Source of the DNA: Pelagibaculum spongiae | GTDB lineage: Bacteria > Pseudomonadota > Gammaproteobacteria > Enterobacterales > Pelagibaculaceae | Direction of reading: 5' to 3' | NCBI RefSeq assembly: GCF_003097315.1 | Contig: NZ_QDDL01000005.1 | Location: forward strand, 305,843 to 369,842 | Length of the DNA stretch: 64,000 bases | Shown here: in pieces, positions 8,946 to 18,259 of the stretch | Numbering within the stretch: the stretch's first letter is position 1 | How the letters are laid out: every line of letters begins with the position of its first letter | Translations under genes and position numbers: made by a program | Notes under the pieces: generated by a model | Told to the model about the DNA's origin: nothing | The model's database searches: none | Seen by the model: only the letters and a program-made list of their open reading frames with translations

Positions 8946-9339
8946 TCCCCGATTGCCTAGAGCGATTATAGCGATTTGTTGAATAGAAAAGCGTTTCTGG
9001 TTGATTTATCAGTATCAACGCAGCAATTATAAGTAGATTTTATTGATCTATCGCAAGTTTTTATGACCCGCAGCCATATGATTTTTATATGATCTAATAA
9101 CTTTAATTTATGAATGCTTGAAATAGCAGAAATTTTACTGATTGATACTCTGGAAGTGCAATTGATTGGATTGAATGGAAAAAAAGCTAGCTGACTCTGG
9201 TCTACAGTAAAGGAGATATACTATGACTAGCAAAGTTGCCCACCCTGATTTCTCAATCTAATTGCTATGCTGAATAATTTTTAGGCAATAGTAGTTTCCT
9301 ATTAATCGGTATCTGTTTCATTTAAGCCAAGGTTAAAAT
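8946..9339. other. Divergent intergenic region
   Basis: It lies between the response regulator and the FG-GAP surface protein and must hold both promoters. AT-rich. Besides the 12-codon frame at 9223-9261 I see no gene. Confidence 0.4.
9223..9261 (+). CDS. Possible 12-residue leader ORF upstream of FG-GAP protein
   Basis: ATG 9223 is preceded by a near-perfect ribosome-binding site (AAAGGAGATATACT). The frame codes MTSKVAHPDFSI and stops at 9259-9261, 78 bp before the large secreted protein in the same direction. It could be a regulatory leader or a chance ORF. No reiterated codon suggests amino-acid attenuation. Confidence 0.25.
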   Translation: MTSKVAHPDFSI

Positions 9340-11334
9340 ATGAATAAGCTGTTTGGAAAACCTTCTAGATTTGTGCTTCCAGGATTAATTTTATCACTAC
9401 TCCCTTCGTTTTCCTCGGCACAAGCACTACCAGATATTGGTCCAGTATTGAGCCCAAGTTCATTTTCTGCTTTAAGCGGTCAAGCATTCAACTTTAATAT
9501 TGATATTTCAGATACTAACGGTGGCGCATTTACTTTTCAAAATTGGACTTATCCTGCAGTAACCGGTGTGTCTGTTAATTCGGCTACTGGCGCTATTTCT
9601 GGCTTAATTGCGACACCGGGTATTTACCAATTATATATTCGTGCTCAAGATGCGACATCACTTTCGGATACTGAATATTTTACGCTTAAAATATATGATG
9701 CCGTGAATCAGGATTATCAGGTGTTGCAGTCATTTAGTGCTAAGTCAGGCATTACTGATCAAGCCACAACTTATACTTTGACAGCCCAGAATCTTAACAG
9801 CCATGCAGCAGCTTCTACTGCGACCGTAACTGCAACATTCAGTGGTAGTGTGTCATTGACAAACACTAATGACGATTGCGTAATATCCAATATATTAGAA
9901 GGTAAAGAGATTTCATGTAATTTGGCAATACCTGCCACAGGTGAAGTGCAGCGCCAATTTTCGATTACTCCAAGCGCTAATAGAAGAATTGCTGTAGTAG
10001 CTGAAGTATTTCGTTCTGGATTAACGGATATAGACACTGCAAATAACCGCTCAGAGCGCAATTTTTATGCTTATTCTGCAGAATTTAATGCCGCTAGTCA
10101 GGCGAGAGCTTATTCTGAAAATGCAGCCGCTATCATTCTTGAAGATCTGAATAAAGATACTAGGCCTGATTTAGTTTTATTTCCGGTCGAAGGATATCCG
10201 TCAGTGATGTTAAATCAAGGTAATGGCACCTTTGCTGCACCAGTTGTTCAAGCGGGTTATTTAAGAACTCGGGCTGTTGCTGCTGCAGATATTGATAATG
10301 ATTCACTTGTCGATATTTTTGCAATCACCCATCGTGGTGCTGGCCAGAGTTTGAATGGGCGAATTATTCATTTTGAAGCAGATGCTAATGGACAGCTTCA
10401 AGTTCGAGGAAATATTGATGGCATCCGGTTTAATTCAGACAAACTAGATTTTGGTGATGTCAATAATGACGGATATACTGACTTAATTATTGGTAGCCAG
10501 GCGGGTGATAGCAATACGATTGTTTACAGAAATACCAATGGAAGTTTTAGTACGGCAAATAACATTAATATTCATACCGGCAATATTCAAACGGCTCTGG
10601 TTGCGATTGACGATTTATCAGGTGATAAATCTGGTTACCAGGATATTATGGTTGGAACTTTTGATGAAGGTAGCTCTCAGACACCGGTTAATTCAGCTAT
10701 TTATAAAAATAATAAAAATAGTGTTTTTAGCTCGAACATTAACACTAACTTCCTCGAGCAAGTTAAAACATTTTCTTCAGAGGTAATTAGTGAACCGAAA
10801 TATTTGACTATTGGCGATGCTAATGGTGATGGAGATAAAGATTTATTGCTGACTTCTGTTGTAACTAGGCGGACTGATTTGCAGAGAAATAATACTAGTC
10901 GGTTATATATTAACTCTGATTATAGTTTTAGCACTTCAACCAGCTTTATCAGTAATGATCTGAATACTACTCATATAATGGATATTGAATCTGATAATGA
11001 TAATGACATTGTTGTGATAAATAAGGATGGTAGTACGCAGGTTTGGACTAATCAGAGTAACGTGTTTGGTTTGGCTGATTATACTTTGAACCTTCCAGAG
11101 CAATCTCTAGTGGTATCAGGGTTCCTTAATGATGATACGTTTCCTGACTTGGTAACAGTATCTAAAACAGGGGCTGGGGTTCGTGTGTTCTTGAATCCGC
11201 TGACCGGATCATCAGCAATTTCATTTAGTAGTACATCTGAGAATAATGGTGGTGTATTTGGATTTGGTTGGTTATTACTATTATTCAGTATTTCATCTGC
11301 TGCTGTGATCTTTAGAAAGAAATTTAGAGAATAA
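9340..11334 (+). CDS. Secreted FG-GAP/VCBS repeat protein with GlyGly-CTERM-like tail
   Basis: 664 residues. A signal peptide (about 1-28, ending SSAQA) is followed by a cadherin-like/putative Ig domain (SGQAFNFNIDISDTNGG ... PGIYQLYIRAQDATS), a CARDB-like region, and then a beta-propeller built of FG-GAP repeats with calcium-loop signatures (DLNKDTRPDL, DIDNDSLVDI, DVNNDGYTDL, DANGDGDKDL, DNDNDIVV). The C-terminus is Gly-Gly, a hydrophobic helix (FGWLLLLFSISSAAVIF) and a basic tail (RKKFRE), the tripartite pattern of GlyGly-CTERM proteins processed by rhombosortase. It is therefore probably displayed on the cell surface. Function may be adhesion; the ligand is unknown. Confidence 0.8.
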   Translation: MNKLFGKPSRFVLPGLILSLLPSFSSAQALPDIGPVLSPSSFSALSGQAFNFNIDISDTNGGAFTFQNWTYPAVTGVSVNSATGAISGLIATPGIYQLYIRAQDATSLSDTEYFTLKIYDAVNQDYQVLQSFSAKSGITDQATTYTLTAQNLNSHAAASTATVTATFSGSVSLTNTNDDCVISNILEGKEISCNLAIPATGEVQRQFSITPSANRRIAVVAEVFRSGLTDIDTANNRSERNFYAYSAEFNAASQARAYSENAAAIILEDLNKDTRPDLVLFPVEGYPSVMLNQGNGTFAAPVVQAGYLRTRAVAAADIDNDSLVDIFAITHRGAGQSLNGRIIHFEADANGQLQVRGNIDGIRFNSDKLDFGDVNNDGYTDLIIGSQAGDSNTIVYRNTNGSFSTANNINIHTGNIQTALVAIDDLSGDKSGYQDIMVGTFDEGSSQTPVNSAIYKNNKNSVFSSNINTNFLEQVKTFSSEVISEPKYLTIGDANGDGDKDLLLTSVVTRRTDLQRNNTSRLYINSDYSFSTSTSFISNDLNTTHIMDIESDNDNDIVVINKDGSTQVWTNQSNVFGLADYTLNLPEQSLVVSGFLNDDTFPDLVTVSKTGAGVRVFLNPLTGSSAISFSSTSENNGGVFGFGWLLLLFSISSAAVIFRKKFRE

Positions 11335-11350
11335 ATCAAACTTTGAAATA

Positions 11351-11385
11351 CAAAGCCATATCCTTTCGGGTATGGCTTTGTATTT
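11351..11385 (+). terminator. Rho-independent terminator
   Basis: CAAAGCCATA...TATGGCTTTG stem extended by the loop-proximal TCC/GGG pairing, followed by a weak T tract (TATTTAT). Confidence 0.6.
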
Positions 11386-11459
11386 ATATAGATGTAATTT
11401 ATACCGTAAATAAGCATGGATGCTGGTGCAGACATTTACATGGCTATTTTTTATATTGT

Positions 11460-12152
11460 TTATGACTGCTGTTGTTCTCTAATAGAAGCATACCATTGTG
11501 ATGGGTTCACTAGCTCGCCATATTCATCTACTGGCGGATAGGGTATACGCTTTTCATCACAAAAATATTTTAATTTAGGTTGGGTCCAACAGAATAATAA
11601 CCGGCGGCGCTCTTCATCCGACATTTTACTGCCTGATGTATACATACCGGCCCGCATGCGTTGGCGCTGCGCTTCAAATAAAATCAAAGCGGCTGCAACA
11701 GAAACATTCAATGATTCAGTTAACCCCAGCATCGGAATAATAATATGCTGGTCAACTGCTGCTAGGGTGGCTTCTGGTACACCGCGTTTTTCTTGGCCTA
11801 ATACAATGCAAGTCGGTTTGGTATAGTCGATATCTCGAAAATCTACTGCACTATCTGATAAATGCGCCGCCAATACCTGCTTACCTTCAGCTTGTAGTTG
11901 AGATACTGCATTTAGCGCATCATCGTGTAATTGCTTTTCGACATAACGGTCGGCACCCATGGCAGTGCCGCCAAAACTGCTCATGCGATCGTGTGGATAA
12001 ACACAATGGACTTTTGAAATACCAACTGCATCGCAAGTGCGAATCACTGCGGCGACATTTCTCGGTTTATTTACGTTATCCATTAAAACCGTTAAATCCG
12101 GTTGGCGGCGAGTAATTGCGTCATCCAAAATAGCCAAGCGTTCAGGGGTCAT
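11460..12152 (-). CDS. trmH: tRNA (guanosine-18-2'-O)-methyltransferase
   Basis: SPOUT-fold enzyme that 2'-O-methylates G18 in the tRNA D-loop using S-adenosylmethionine. The three family motifs are present: NVAAVIRTCDAVGI (with the catalytic arginine), IVLGQEKRGVPEATL, and IIPMLGLTESLNVSVAAALILFEAQRQR. 230 residues, like E. coli TrmH. It sits downstream of spoT as in E. coli, separated by a terminator-like hairpin that may reduce cotranscription. Confidence 0.94.
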   Translation of the reverse strand: MTPERLAILDDAITRRQPDLTVLMDNVNKPRNVAAVIRTCDAVGISKVHCVYPHDRMSSFGGTAMGADRYVEKQLHDDALNAVSQLQAEGKQVLAAHLSDSAVDFRDIDYTKPTCIVLGQEKRGVPEATLAAVDQHIIIPMLGLTESLNVSVAAALILFEAQRQRMRAGMYTSGSKMSDEERRRLLFCWTQPKLKYFCDEKRIPYPPVDEYGELVNPSQWYASIREQQQS

Positions 12153-12186
12153 GCCAAAATTTCCTGCAGTATTAATTTATCTGAAT

Positions 12187-12219
12187 CAAAAAAAACAGCA
12201 GCGCTAATGGCTGCTGTTT
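12187..12219 (-). terminator. Terminator between spoT and trmH
   Basis: On the minus strand AAACAGCAG/CTGCTGTTT is followed by a run of T residues. It can end or attenuate transcription leaving spoT. Confidence 0.7.
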
Positions 12220-12251
12220 AAAAATTATATTAAGTAAACCAACCTAAAAAA

Positions 12252-14417
12252 CTACAGATTGTGGCCGCGAACAATCCGCGCGGTACCTTCAACATGGCGT
12301 AATTTTCGAATAACACGAGCTAGGTGAACTCGGCCTTTCACCGCAACGGTGAAACTCACTACACTAATTAAGCCATCACGATCTTCAGTGGTGATATTTT
12401 CGATATTGGCATCGCAATCGGCAACCGTCATTGCCAATCGAGCCAGTACGCCGCGTTGGTTGGTTACTTCAACTCTAAGCTCTGCCAGGAATTCTCCCAC
12501 CACTTCATCATCCCATTGCATGGGTAAGATTTTATGGGGATGGTTTTCACGGTCAGATACGTTATTACAGTTATTAACGTGAACAACTAGGCCTTTACCA
12601 GCGCTCAGGTAGCCAACAATTGGATCACCAGGAATGGGCCTGCAACAGCGGCCATATTTAATCACCAGTCCTTCGGTGCCTTTAATCGCTAATGGATTTT
12701 CATCTAAATTAGACGATTGTTGCTCTTCGCTAATTAATACTTGAGCTACTAAAGGCGCCATTCGATTTCCGAGACCGATATCTTCTAACAGATCATCCCA
12801 GTTTTCTGTTCCCAGATGCTCTAACAGTTTTTTCCGCTGATCATCATCTAACTGAGTGGTACTGAAGCCACTGGACACTAACTCTTTATCTAACAGGCGA
12901 TTGCCAAGCGAGATAGATTGAGAGCGGCGTTGGGTTTTCAGATGGTGGCGAATACTGGCGCGGGCTTTACCTGTGACAACAAAGTTAAGCCAGGCTGGGT
13001 TGGGTCTTGCGGCCGGCGCGGTGATGATTTCAACGGTTTGGCCATTATTAAGTTGCGTACTTAATGGGACGAGTCGTCGGTCAACCTTGCCTGCAATACA
13101 TCGGTTGCCCAAGTCGGTGTGAATGCCATAGGCCATATCAACTACAGTCGCGCCGCGGGGCATTTCCATAATCTTGCCTTTAGGCGTAAACACATAGACT
13201 TCATCGGGGAACAAATCGACTTTAACGTTATCGATAAACTCCAACGAATTACCGGCTTGTTGCTGCATTTCCAGCAGACCACGAATCCATTTGCGGGCAC
13301 GCTGTTGGGCGTTAGAGCGGCCACTGCCATCGTCATCTGACTTATAAAGGAAGTGCGCTGCAATACCGTTATTGGCCATTCGGTCCATGTCTTCAGTACG
13401 AATCTGAATTTCAACCGGCACCCCGTAAGGGCCAACCAGAACGGTATGAATCGACTGATAGCCATTGGCTTTAGGAATGGCGATGTAATCTTTGAAAGCG
13501 CCCGGTCTTGGTTTGTACAAGTTGTGTACCGCACCGAGCACTCGATAACAGGTATCGACCTTATCGACCACTACGCGAAAGGCGTAAACGTCGGTAATTT
13601 CATGCAGGGTTCTGGCGCGGATGCCGGGATCTTCTTTTTTGGCTCTCAGCTTGCGGTAAAGGCTATACAGGTGTTTTTCACGCCCATAAACCTTGCAGCC
13701 GATTTCCTCACGTTCCAGACATTCCAGAACAGCGCTTTCAATGGTTGAGATAATCTCGGTGCGATTACCTCTGGCTTTGCGTACCGACTCTCGTAGCACT
13801 TTGGCACGATAGGGGTACATGGCGGCAAAACCTAAATCTTCCAGCTCGATACGAATGGTGTTCATACCCAACCGGTTAGCAACCGGTGCGTAGATTTCCA
13901 AAGTTTCGGTGGCGATTCTGCGACGTTTTTCGGGTGCTAAATGCCCCAAAGTTCGCATGTTATGCAGCCGGTCGGCCAGCTTTACCAAAATCACTCGAAT
14001 ATCTTTGGCCATCGCCAACACCATCTTGCGGAAGTTTTCCGCTTGGGCAATGGTGCGATTTTCGAATTTAATTTGGGTCAGCTTGGTGACACCTTCCACC
14101 AGTTCTGAAACATCGGAACCGAATTTTTCCGATAGATCTTCAGCGGTGTAATCAGTGTCTTCAATCACATCATGCAGCAAGGCCGCCATAATGCTTTGAT
14201 GGTCCATCCGCATGCCGGCGAGAATTCTCGCCACGGCAACTGGATGTGATATATAGGGTTCGCCTGAGCGGCGCATCTGCCCGTCATGAGCTAGCTTGGC
14301 CAGCTGATAGGCTGCGCGTACTTGACTCACCTGATCTCCGTCCAGGTAGGTCAGCAGCTGTTTTTCCAGCCCGGATATATAGTCCTTTTCCGGCTGTACA
14401 GCAGATGCTTCGCTCAC
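12252..14417 (-). CDS. spoT: Bifunctional (p)ppGpp synthetase/hydrolase
   Basis: Stringent-response enzyme of 721 residues. The N-terminal HD hydrolase domain has the HDVIEDT motif (metal-binding HD) and HPVAVARIL. A synthetase domain (YRVLGAVHNLYKPRPGAFKDYIAIPKANGYQS) and a TGS domain (VFTPKGKIMEMPRGATVVDMAYGIHTDLG) follow, then the conserved C-terminal region and an ACT domain (VTNQRGVLARLAMTVADCDANIENI). The intact HD residues mark it as SpoT rather than RelA. The start is GTG at 14417, five bases after rpoZ, and gmk-rpoZ-spoT-trmH keep the enterobacterial order. Confidence 0.96.
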   Translation of the reverse strand: MSEASAVQPEKDYISGLEKQLLTYLDGDQVSQVRAAYQLAKLAHDGQMRRSGEPYISHPVAVARILAGMRMDHQSIMAALLHDVIEDTDYTAEDLSEKFGSDVSELVEGVTKLTQIKFENRTIAQAENFRKMVLAMAKDIRVILVKLADRLHNMRTLGHLAPEKRRRIATETLEIYAPVANRLGMNTIRIELEDLGFAAMYPYRAKVLRESVRKARGNRTEIISTIESAVLECLEREEIGCKVYGREKHLYSLYRKLRAKKEDPGIRARTLHEITDVYAFRVVVDKVDTCYRVLGAVHNLYKPRPGAFKDYIAIPKANGYQSIHTVLVGPYGVPVEIQIRTEDMDRMANNGIAAHFLYKSDDDGSGRSNAQQRARKWIRGLLEMQQQAGNSLEFIDNVKVDLFPDEVYVFTPKGKIMEMPRGATVVDMAYGIHTDLGNRCIAGKVDRRLVPLSTQLNNGQTVEIITAPAARPNPAWLNFVVTGKARASIRHHLKTQRRSQSISLGNRLLDKELVSSGFSTTQLDDDQRKKLLEHLGTENWDDLLEDIGLGNRMAPLVAQVLISEEQQSSNLDENPLAIKGTEGLVIKYGRCCRPIPGDPIVGYLSAGKGLVVHVNNCNNVSDRENHPHKILPMQWDDEVVGEFLAELRVEVTNQRGVLARLAMTVADCDANIENITTEDRDGLISVVSFTVAVKGRVHLARVIRKLRHVEGTARIVRGHNL

Positions 14418-14422
14418 TACGA

Positions 14423-14665
14423 TTAGAATCCCTGCATATGTTGTGCGGCTTCACGAGCTTCTTCTTCTAAACGCATGCCTTCTTCAGTTACCGCACCTGC
14501 CGCGATTTCGCGCAGAGCCAAAACTGTTGGCTTATCGTTTTCCCAATCCAATTTTGCATCGGAAGTACCAGTAGCTAACTGGCGAGCACGGATAGCTGCT
14601 ACGCGAACCAGTTCAAAGCGGTTTTCTACTTCACCTAGACAATCTTCAACAGTAACTCGTGCCAT
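14423..14665 (-). CDS. rpoZ: RNA polymerase omega subunit
   Basis: Small subunit that aids RNA polymerase assembly and forms part of a ppGpp site. The start is set at the ATG giving [10 protein letters not shown], the conserved N-terminus; the longer frame to 14695 adds an unconserved decapeptide. 80 residues, with conserved [14 protein letters not shown] and [13 protein letters not shown]. Placed between gmk and spoT, which immediately follows. Confidence 0.95.
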   Translation of the reverse strand: MARVTVEDCLGEVENRFELVRVAAIRARQLATGTSDAKLDWENDKPTVLALREIAAGAVTEEGMRLEEEAREAAQHMQGF

Positions 14666-14845
14666 TTTTTCGCTCCAGAGGAATAAAAGAGGCAAATTCT
14701 AACAAACAATCTGGGCTGAACCTATTTTCAACCGAAGATCATTCAATGCGCTCAAATCAATAATAATCAGACTCTTCATACTTGCAGATACAAGGACATT
14801 CACTGTCTACTAGTATCGCTAAATATTCTGGGTATCGGCCTAATC

Positions 14846-15484
<639 letters not shown>

Positions 15485-15502
15485 TTAAACCCTGAATAAC
15501 AA

Positions 15503-15531
15503 CAGCCACCAAACCAGATGGTTGGTGGCTG
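15503..15531 (-). terminator. Hairpin between luxS and gmk
   Basis: Strong stem CAGCCACCAAACC/GGTTGGTGGCTG. On the minus strand it is followed by a T-rich but interrupted tract, so it is probably the luxS terminator, or a partial one. Confidence 0.55.
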
Positions 15532-15553
15532 AAAAAATCTACCAAGTAAAGGC

Positions 15554-16063
15554 TTACTGGCCTTTAAGAAAGTCGTCGCTAAGATTTAATTCTTCGTTGG
15601 AATTAATTCTAATGCCACTGGCCAGAATGGTGCTGGCAATTTGCTTGGCTTCTGGCAGGGAGTGCATGTCATAAGTACCGCACTGGTACTCATTCAGTTC
15701 AGGAATGTCACTTTCTGCTGCAACTTCCAGTACGTCAGCCATGGCAGCCTTCCAGCTATCAGCCACTCTGCCTTCTTCAGGCGAGCCAATCAGGCTCATA
15801 TAAAAACCGGTACGACAGCCCATAGGGGAAAGGTCGATGATCTCAACCCCATTGCCATTCAGGTGATCACGCATAAAACCGGCAAACAAATGCTCCAGCG
15901 TATGAATGCCGCGCTCACTGAGAATGTCTTTATTGGGCGCAGTAAAACGCAAATCAAAAACAGTAATGGTATCTCCACCAGGAGTTTGCATGGTTTTGGC
16001 AACCCGAACGGCTGGTGCCTTCATTCGAGTGTGATCAACACGGAAACTATCAAGAAGCGGCAT
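15554..16063 (-). CDS. luxS: S-ribosylhomocysteine lyase (AI-2 synthase)
   Basis: Converts S-ribosylhomocysteine to homocysteine and DPD, the precursor of autoinducer-2. Metal ligands are H54 and H58 (HTLEH) and C128 ([10 protein letters not shown]). The catalytic C83 is in MGCRTGFY. 169 residues, standard size. Its substrate comes from MtnN, encoded about 4.5 kb away (20574-21344) on the opposite strand, so both steps of SAH detoxification are in this window. Confidence 0.96.
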   Translation of the reverse strand: MPLLDSFRVDHTRMKAPAVRVAKTMQTPGGDTITVFDLRFTAPNKDILSERGIHTLEHLFAGFMRDHLNGNGVEIIDLSPMGCRTGFYMSLIGSPEEGRVADSWKAAMADVLEVAAESDIPELNEYQCGTYDMHSLPEAKQIASTILASGIRINSNEELNLSDDFLKGQ

Positions 16064-16827
16064 TTAGGAGATTCTCATACTGGCGAAAGGCGGCAATTAT
16101 ACCTAGATGTTGCGTTGGCTAATAGACCCTTTAGCGATCAAACAACTGAAGTCGGTCAAGATGGTGTTATTGACAGATTGGCGTACAGCAGCGGGAAGGC
16201 TTTCAGCAACCCTGATGTTGTAGGTTGTGCGGAGCCTTAGCAAACCACAATATTTGTGCTGAGCGTGCATATTAATCGTTGCTAAGTGCTTGCATAACGA
16301 GGATGTGCCAAGAAGGCAATCTGTAAAGAATGCTACCTTGAGGGTTGCCTATATTTGGTTTGCTATTAAACGAAAACACCAAAAATTTATCAATAAAAAA
16401 CAATCGGCTTTCGTAGCCTGGGTAAGTCTGCAAGTACACTCAGGAGCCAAAGGTTTGCATGGGATTGGGATCAAGTGAACGCTTGAATTTATATTTTTTA
16501 TTTCGGTTAGTTGTATCTCTTCAGCATATTTTTTGCGGTTTTTTAATCTAGTGAATTGTTGGCCACTGGTCATTTACAATTGGCAAGCTTGGCATCATCA
16601 GCCACTGACTAAAATAAAAACATTTACTTTTCATTAAAACATGACATTCAATGCTTTTATTTTTCATCTTTGCAGCAAACATCTGCATTTCTACTGCGCT
16701 GGTCTTATTTTAAACAAAACAGCTTGTTGTATTAAGGGGGGGGATATAGTTTGCGCCTATTTCGGTGTATGTGAATGCTATCGGCCTGATACTGTTATAT
16801 CACTTTAATCAAATAAACGGATAAGCC
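16064..16827. other. Long intergenic region upstream of luxS
   Basis: About 760 bp. A TATAAT box on the minus strand at 16096-16101 is well placed for luxS. A G8 run sits near 16735-16742. Several short frames (16290-16573) show no recognisable product. I found no RNA gene. Confidence 0.4.
16096..16124 (-). promoter_or_regulatory. Probable luxS promoter
   Basis: Minus-strand TATAAT at 16096-16101 is preceded by GG; the -35 position (16119-16124) reads TATTAG and is poor. The expected start would leave a leader of about 25 nt before luxS. Confidence 0.35.
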
Positions 16828-17652
16828 ATGTTTAGATATTTTTTGTTATTTGTATTCACGTTTTTTTACTCCGCATTAAATGCCGAACCAGCAACACAGC
16901 AGAAAATCGCCACCAACAACTCATGGTTCAAAGTCAGTAAAGACGAACAATACAACGGCCTGTGCCAGGCACTGACTCAGTTTATGAACCAGCAACCCTG
17001 GGAAGCGCTGCAGTCCTGTACGGTACCTGATATGAGCGATAGCCCATTTGAAGCGGTAATATTTACCCCGGCTGCTGAAGAAGATCTTGCAAAGCTCGAC
17101 CGAATTGTCGACCCCTACTTTTACCTATATGAAGATGCTGATGAAATTTGGCAGAAAAGAAAGCGGCTTTATCAGAATGGGGAGTTAGCGCTAAAAGAGG
17201 CTTGGCTGGATATTAATAATGATCAAATCACCGATCATGTCGTGGAATATTCCAGCATAAACAGTATTTGTCTGCCTTTAGGATATGGCGACTATGATCA
17301 ACTGAAAAAATCAAAAGAGCAGCTTTGGAATAATATTAGCCTGAATGAGAGAAAAAAATTGGCTGAAAAATATGGTTTTTTCAAATCTTACCACGTGGTT
17401 GTTGGGTATAAAAAAGAAGGGGTTTTCTCATCCCCGTCAGGTTTGTTCAAATTCAAAGGCCAGACTTATGGGTATGAATCTTCACTCAGTATAAAGGATA
17501 CAGCGACCAAATGGGCCATTAGAGATTTCTTAGAAACTTCATATGTTTCTACTATCAAGCAAAATACCAACCCAAAACTGGTAACCACTACAGGCTGTTG
17601 GTTGCATTTAAATAAAAGGCAGGTGGAAAATGAACGACTCCCAGTGGAATGA
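16828..17652 (+). CDS. Exported protein overlapping the muramidase-RTX gene
   Basis: 274 residues with a clear Sec signal peptide (FRYFLLFVFTFFYSALNA/EP), so it is periplasmic or secreted. The mature part contains cysteine pairs (GLCQAL, QSCTVP, SICLPLG, TGCWLH) and an aspartate-rich loop (DINNDQITDHVVEY). No family recognised. Its end overlaps the ATG of the next frame by 23 bases, so the two are translationally linked. Because the next product begins with a lysozyme-like domain, a periplasmic partner translated just before it could be the immunity protein. That is inference from position and export signal only. Confidence 0.6.
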   Translation: MFRYFLLFVFTFFYSALNAEPATQQKIATNNSWFKVSKDEQYNGLCQALTQFMNQQPWEALQSCTVPDMSDSPFEAVIFTPAAEEDLAKLDRIVDPYFYLYEDADEIWQKRKRLYQNGELALKEAWLDINNDQITDHVVEYSSINSICLPLGYGDYDQLKKSKEQLWNNISLNERKKLAEKYGFFKSYHVVVGYKKEGVFSSPSGLFKFKGQTYGYESSLSIKDTATKWAIRDFLETSYVSTIKQNTNPKLVTTTGCWLHLNKRQVENERLPVE

Positions 17653-18259
17653 TTTAAAAACGAAGGAAGGTGATAAGTCTAGTATTTATCTAGATAGTAA
17701 AGGCATAACAAGCATCGCATCGGGTTTGAATTTAACTGTGGGGAGCTCATTAGATGCAGTGTTGGATGTTCTGGGGCATACTAAAGAAAGTTTGGGCGAT
17801 ATTAGAAGAGGAATACTTAAACATAATCTAGGGAAAATATTCAAAAAAGACTGGAATAAAGACAGTAGAAAAGCAGAGGTTAACGCGCTACTAAATACCG
17901 CGGCTAATAGTGTATCGAAAACCAATAACAAACCATCTAGAACGATGGATATCACTCGTGAAGAGAACCGCAGGCTTGCAACTGAAAAAGTTTTTGATGG
18001 TTCTGAGTCCGGTATTATCACGCGAATAGCTGCAGTGGGAAGAACTACAAACAAAAAAGCAACGGAAGCTTTTAATAAACTAACAGCAGATCAAAAGCAT
18101 TCTATCAAAGATTTAAAACATCATGGTGGTAATGGTCTAATTGGCCCCAAGCTGTCAGCTGCAATAATTAATGATGAACCACACAATGCAGCCTATGAAA
18201 TACTATTTGGCAGCAACCATAATGATCATGATGGCGATGGAAAAAAAGATACTCGTTAG
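17630..18259 (+). CDS. Muramidase-domain fragment (5' part of the broken toxin gene)
   Basis: 209 codons from an ATG preceded by AGGTGG. The N-terminus matches the active-site region of phage T4 lysozyme: glutamate in LKTKEGDK, aspartate in IYLDSKG, and serine in place of the usual threonine in GITSIASG. ITREENRRLATEKV and LTADQKHSIKDL align with later helices. A calcium-loop-like insert (HNDHDGDGKKDTR) comes just before the TAG. Alone it lacks the final RR...EA..F helix, which continues in frame after the stop. Confidence 0.65.
   Translation: MNDSQWNDLKTKEGDKSSIYLDSKGITSIASGLNLTVGSSLDAVLDVLGHTKESLGDIRRGILKHNLGKIFKKDWNKDSRKAEVNALLNTAANSVSKTNNKPSRTMDITREENRRLATEKVFDGSESGIITRIAAVGRTTNKKATEAFNKLTADQKHSIKDLKHHGGNGLIGPKLSAAIINDEPHNAAYEILFGSNHNDHDGDGKKDTR

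Noticed and set aside
9205..9240. Resemblance of the AAGGAGATATAC...CTAGC stretch to an expression-vector ribosome-binding site
   Set aside because: Match is too short and is embedded in normal genomic context; not contamination.
11079..11435. 118-codon minus-strand frame
   Set aside because: Runs through the 3' end of the FG-GAP gene and its terminator in antisense.
13353..13748. Long frames opposite spoT
   Set aside because: Shadows of a well-conserved gene.
15641..16240. 199-codon plus-strand frame opposite luxS
   Set aside because: Mostly the antisense of luxS; conserved luxS motifs explain the sequence.
17686..18054. Minus-strand frame within the muramidase region
   Set aside because: Antisense shadow; the plus-strand frame has the lysozyme motifs.
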